A stretch of 64,000 nt of DNA. It comes from JAIEOG01 sp964611895 (lineage in GTDB: Bacteria; Bdellovibrionota; FAC87; UBA2466). Shown here in pieces: positions 60,618 through 64,000 of the stretch. The stretch is from positions 124,001 through 188,000 of the forward strand of contig CAZTDN010000001.1 of NCBI GenBank assembly GCA_964611895.1, written 5' to 3'. The stretch's first letter is position 1, and the number at the start of each line of letters is the position of its first letter. A program made the translations under genes and the position numbers. Under the pieces are notes generated by a model. It was not told the origin of the DNA and did not search any database. It worked only from the letters and a program-made list of their open reading frames with translations.

Positions 60618-61580
60618 ATGCAGGAATACTTCAATTCAACACAAGGTTACCGGATTCAAAAATCTCTGAGGCAGATAGCGCGCTTTCAGGGAGTGGGGTT
60701 GCACAGCGGTGTCGATACGAGCCTGGAGCTCCACCCGGCCCCGCCCAACCATGGAATCATTTTTGAGCGGGTCGATCTTGAACCAGCCGTGCGGATTCCT
60801 GCGCATATCGACTCGGTGGTCGCAACTTCGATGGCGACAACATTGGGCGTTGCTGACCGCCCCGAGACGAAAATCGGAACCATCGAACACCTGATGGCGG
60901 CTCTCTACGCTTTGGGGATTACCAACGTGCGGGCGACCGTTTCGGGCCCGGAAATCCCCATTTTGGACGGAAGTGCCAACCCGTTTATTGAAGGCATCCT
61001 CGGCGCAGGGATTGAGTTTCAACCCTTTTCGAACGCGGTCTTGCGGGTCTTAAAGCCGGTCAAAGTCTTTAAAGACGGAGTAATCTGCGAACTGCTCCCT
61101 CGAGAATGCTTGCGCCTGACTACCTCTGTGGATTTTCCACACCCGTCGATTGGCCTGCAAACATTTGCACTCGAGGTCACACCGGGAGCGTTTATTGAGC
61201 AAGTATGCCCCGCTCGTACATTTGGCTTCGTCCAAGAAGTTGAAAACCTGCGCAAGAAAAACCTAGCACTGGGGGCCTCTATCCGAAACGTCTTGGCCTT
61301 TTCAGAAGACGGAATCGTAAACCCCGAAGGAGCTCGATTCCCCGATGAATGTGTGCGCCACAAACTCCTGGATGCCATTGGCGATCTGGCCTTGATTGGC
61401 TGCTGGATCGAAGGCGAGATGGTGAGCTTTAGGGGCGGGCACTCCATGCATTTGTCTCTGCTAAAGGCACTACGAGAGCACCCCTCGCATTGGGAAATCG
61501 ATCCGGTAGTAGCTCTCCAACCGCGCCACGTGATCCCCTTTCCCCAACGCTCCGAACTGCCCCACCGCACATTGGTCTAG
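60618..61580 (+). CDS. lpxC: UDP-3-O-acyl-N-acetylglucosamine deacetylase
   Basis: 320 residues from the ATG at 60618; the open frame extends into the galU region but the family begins here. LpxC catalyses the committed step of lipid A synthesis. Zinc ligands are His91 (TIEHLMAAL), His248 and Asp252 (RHKLLDAIGDL); Glu90 and His275 (RGGHSMH) are the catalytic residues. It ends with a four-base overlap with the convergent prmA. Length is slightly above the usual 305. Confidence 0.95.
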   Translation: MQEYFNSTQGYRIQKSLRQIARFQGVGLHSGVDTSLELHPAPPNHGIIFERVDLEPAVRIPAHIDSVVATSMATTLGVADRPETKIGTIEHLMAALYALGITNVRATVSGPEIPILDGSANPFIEGILGAGIEFQPFSNAVLRVLKPVKVFKDGVICELLPRECLRLTTSVDFPHPSIGLQTFALEVTPGAFIEQVCPARTFGFVQEVENLRKKNLALGASIRNVLAFSEDGIVNPEGARFPDECVRHKLLDAIGDLALIGCWIEGEMVSFRGGHSMHLSLLKALREHPSHWEIDPVVALQPRHVIPFPQRSELPHRTLV

Positions 61581-62491
61581 GCAGTGCGCATGTCGGGCCG
61601 GGGCGTAAATGCCAGCGCAATCCAATCCTGCGACGACTCGCTGGCTTCGAGGGTGAAACCTTCCTGCTGCATGATTTCGACGATCTCGGCTTTTTGATGA
61701 CCTAACAACCCCGACAGGATTACTTGCCCTCGGGGCGATATCAATCGACGATAGTGGGGCGCCAATTGACGGTGAGTCTCTAAAAGAATATTCGACACGA
61801 GAATACCGAACTCTCCCTCAATATCCTCCAAGCCCGAGTCTGTAAGGTCGATGTTTTCGCATTTGTTGACTTCAAGGTTGGTGGACGCAACTTCCAGCGC
61901 GATAGGATCGTTGTCAGTCGCAATCACGTGGGCCACGCCTAGCTTGGAGAGCACCATCGCCAATATCCCGGTGCCCGTTCCCACATCTAACGCCTGAATC
62001 TTGTCGGGCCGCGGGTGAAACTCGACGAAATATTCCAATAAGCGAATGCACAATCGGGTACTAGCGTGCAGCCCCGTTCCAAATGCCTGCCCAGGTTCCA
62101 ATATAAGCGGCACCATTCCGTCTGGAACTGGCGTGGAATGATCCCAAGCCGGCTTTAGGAAGAACAAACGGGTCAACTCTTGAGCGGGATAAAAACTTTT
62201 GTGGGAGTCAGCCCAGTTTTCGTCTTCGACATCGTTCCACTGGATCTGCGTCGCCCCTGCACCTTTGGGAGGGGTGGGAAAAAAACTGGCCAAGGATTGA
62301 ACAAACGGCTCAATCTCATCCTCGACTAAATCCCGGTTTTCTTCTTGGAAGTACGCTTTGATGAGCGCTTCGTCGCCGATATCGTCTTCGGTAATGCCTT
62401 GGGCTCCCCACTCAAAAAGCTGGTGCACCAGGGCGTCTTTGAGCATGGGGGCGATGCGCATTTGGACTTCAAACCAAGCGGATTTTTGCAT
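61577..62491 (-). CDS. prmA: Ribosomal protein L11 methyltransferase
   Basis: 304 residues from the ATG at 62491. The frame runs further upstream to 62656, but that portion overlaps the upstream TPR gene in another frame and is very basic. PrmA trimethylates L11 using SAM. EPGQAFGTGLHAST at 132-145 and DVGTGTGIL at 169-177 are the family motifs, and VSNILL lies in the catalytic motif region. No Shine-Dalgarno sequence is visible; the gene begins 10 bases after the TPR stop. Confidence 0.92.
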   Translation of the reverse strand: MQKSAWFEVQMRIAPMLKDALVHQLFEWGAQGITEDDIGDEALIKAYFQEENRDLVEDEIEPFVQSLASFFPTPPKGAGATQIQWNDVEDENWADSHKSFYPAQELTRLFFLKPAWDHSTPVPDGMVPLILEPGQAFGTGLHASTRLCIRLLEYFVEFHPRPDKIQALDVGTGTGILAMVLSKLGVAHVIATDNDPIALEVASTNLEVNKCENIDLTDSGLEDIEGEFGILVSNILLETHRQLAPHYRRLISPRGQVILSGLLGHQKAEIVEIMQQEGFTLEASESSQDWIALAFTPRPDMRTA

Positions 62492-62501
62492 GGGGGGTTT
62501 T

Positions 62502-63860
62502 CTAACGCGGGATTTGGGCGCGCGTTTTGGCGCCGTTTTCTTCCCACGCGGGTTTTTCTTCTTTGGCTTCTTGGTCTTCAACGGGCTTGTCCTTCTTGCC
62601 GGCTGGGATTCTGCGTTCCACGAGCGCCAACCGGCGTCGAGCGCGTTCGACTTCATCAGGTTCTGTCAGGTACTGTACTGACCGCTTCCAAGCTTCCCGC
62701 GCTTCCAATAACTTTCCTTTGGTCTCTAGCACATAAGCGAGCCAAGCGTAATTCAAGCCGTTCTCAGGCTCAAGCTCTAGCGCACGCAAAAAGCTCGCGC
62801 TCGCTTGCTCTACCATACGAATGCTCATGTAGCACATGCCCAGTTCGCGCATGACGGCCCCGTCCTCTTGGGCCAAGGAACGGAAGGCCTTCAGGTCTCG
62901 AATCGCTGAGTCAAATCGGTTGAGGTTGCGGTAAATCACGGCACGGCGAAATAGCATTTTGGGATCTTTGATGAGCCCCTTGCCCATGCTTTCTACCTGC
63001 GCCAAAGCGCGATCAAATTGCTTGTTTTCGATCAGGGTATCTACCGATTGGGTCGCATAATAGGCGAGTTTTTCTTTGGCGATGGGCGTGTCTTTCGAAA
63101 GCGCCACCGCTTTTTGCCAATACCGGATGGCATCGGGGAGAGCGCCTTTTTTCTCATACAACAAACCCAACTGCTCCAACACACCGGGATCGGCTCGGTT
63201 GATCCGATAACATTCAGCCAACCAACGAGCCGCTTCGGTAAGCGCGCCTTCCTGGACTTTCAATACACCCAAATTGTATCGACTGCCCAAGTGCTTGGGC
63301 CAAAGTTTCGCTGTCTGTTCCAAGTGCGTTGTGGCACGTCCCACATCCCCTTTGCTCAGGTAATAACGGGCAAGGCTCCAGTGTGCCCGCGCGCGAGAAG
63401 GATCTTCGCTCGCGAGCTGCTTGTAGATAAACGCCGCGGTATCCAACTGCCCCATGTTTTCGTAGAGCTCGGCGTTGAGTTCTTGAATCGCTAGCCCAGT
63501 ATTTCCGCCGCGATTTGCTTCGGAAAGAGTGCCCAAAGTCGCTTTGGCTGCGTCGTAGTTTTTTTTGCGTATTTGAGAATAGGCCGTGAGCATTTGGTAT
63601 TCGATGGTTACCGCCGCTTTGCGGATTTTTTCCATAAAACGTTCGGCAATTTCATCTTTTTCAAGGCGGAAAAAAACCCAAGCACAGGCCGCAAAACCGT
63701 CGGGATCGCTTGTCGACAAGACTTCGATTTGCCGGCACACCGTGACGGCTTCGTCCAAACGGTTTTCATTGAGCAGGGAGCGCGCAGGGCTAGCTGCCTG
63801 CAATGGCATAGCTAGGATGACCGCGAGTCCAATGCTGCAGGCGAAAACAGAAAGTGGCAT
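62502..63860 (-). CDS. Exported TPR-repeat protein
   Basis: 452 residues with a signal peptide (about 1-22, ending LQA). TPR repeats fill about residues 25-400: YRNLNRFDSAIRDLKAF, FLRALELEPENGLNYAWLAYVLE and KPAEDAIRYWQ-like units. The tail is Lys/Glu-rich and low in complexity. It probably scaffolds a periplasmic or outer-membrane complex. It sits 10 bases before prmA, so the two are co-transcribed. The 140 bases beyond its start contain no gene that can be supported. Confidence 0.78.
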   Translation of the reverse strand: MPLSVFACSIGLAVILAMPLQAASPARSLLNENRLDEAVTVCRQIEVLSTSDPDGFAACAWVFFRLEKDEIAERFMEKIRKAAVTIEYQMLTAYSQIRKKNYDAAKATLGTLSEANRGGNTGLAIQELNAELYENMGQLDTAAFIYKQLASEDPSRARAHWSLARYYLSKGDVGRATTHLEQTAKLWPKHLGSRYNLGVLKVQEGALTEAARWLAECYRINRADPGVLEQLGLLYEKKGALPDAIRYWQKAVALSKDTPIAKEKLAYYATQSVDTLIENKQFDRALAQVESMGKGLIKDPKMLFRRAVIYRNLNRFDSAIRDLKAFRSLAQEDGAVMRELGMCYMSIRMVEQASASFLRALELEPENGLNYAWLAYVLETKGKLLEAREAWKRSVQYLTEPDEVERARRRLALVERRIPAGKKDKPVEDQEAKEEKPAWEENGAKTRAQIPR

Positions 63861-64000
63861 GCCGCCCCCAAACGGGAAAACTTGTTTCGTAAACTCTTTG
63901 AAATTATATCGCTAATTCAACGCTGCGTCGCCTACTTCGGATGACGCGGCAACCCCATTTCATTTCGGCAAGAATTGCCCTACGATAACCCGATGCCGGT

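Noticed and set aside
62492..62656. Basic N-terminal extension of prmA
   Set aside because: It overlaps the end of the TPR gene in another frame and is composed of Lys/Arg/Pro low complexity; family similarity starts at 62491.
63861..64000. Possible plus-strand gene start at the right edge (ATG at 63993)
   Set aside because: Only two full codons are visible, so nothing can be supported.

Overview
The window looks like a chromosomal scaffold from a Gram-negative, flagellated, didermic bacterium, most likely a member of the Bdellovibrionota or a related former deltaproteobacterial lineage. The evidence is lipid A synthesis (lpxC), several outer-membrane barrels including a Myxococcus/Bdellovibrio-type barrel, meso-diaminopimelate-type MurE, a pair of DUF507-like proteins, flagellar cap genes and a Tad-type secretin/ATPase pair. 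The lineage is an inference; no rRNA is present. Two runs of N (38633-38642 and 42150-42249) suggest a draft or metagenome assembly. Many genes start with TTG or GTG, and neighbouring genes often overlap by four bases (ATGA).

Layout. 1-4022: a partial EamA transporter, a long-chain acyl-CoA ligase, a DsbA-like lipoprotein and an Hsp20 chaperone. 4065-14228 (minus strand): a division and cell-wall (dcw) cluster read rsmH-ftsL-ftsI-(sodium:solute symporter)-murE-murF-mraY-murD. It has no mraZ at its head and stops after murD. 14264-18835 (plus): a flagellar filament-cap operon (small hydrophilic protein, fliD, fliS, fliT-like) behind a sigma-28-like promoter, then a TPR protein and an unknown protein. 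18837-24039: a VWA-like lipoprotein, a secreted alpha/beta hydrolase, a TPR protein, an outer-membrane barrel and two DUF507-like genes. 24080-28397: PBP1b followed by a membrane-anchored dynamin-like GTPase. 28384-31844 (minus): murA, prmC, prfA and rpmE. 31914-34743 (minus): a CpaF-like ATPase, a CpaC-like secretin and a trypsin-like lipoprotein.

34744-40498: a possible structured RNA, tRNA-Arg(CCU), a rhodanese, a divergent ketol-acid reductoisomerase, uvrB, a stand-alone ComEC-type metallo-beta-lactamase domain and a GT-B-like protein. 40506-43889 (minus): three exported proteins of unknown function, two of them paralogous. 44015-47593: a PuuD-like membrane protein, an IHF-beta-like protein, and a polysaccharide initiation transferase coupled to a GT4 glycosyltransferase. 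47590-55954: an alpha-helical exported protein, an orphan Dam methylase, a periplasmic thioredoxin, three outer-membrane barrels, a Gly/Tyr/Cys-rich exported protein, DksA and Lgt. 56033-63860: an M50 protease, priA, an exported protein and galU in one tightly coupled minus-strand operon, then lpxC, prmA and a TPR protein.

The common theme is the cell envelope: peptidoglycan precursors and polymerases, lipid A, lipoprotein acylation, surface polysaccharide, secretion and exported proteins, together with core translation and DNA-repair genes. The observations most worth following up are the tandem NANNQ-motif exported paralogues, the PBP1b-GTPase pair, the reduced CpaC/CpaF pair, the Cys/Gly/Tyr-rich exported protein with a large inverted-repeat element behind it, and three possible structured RNA regions.
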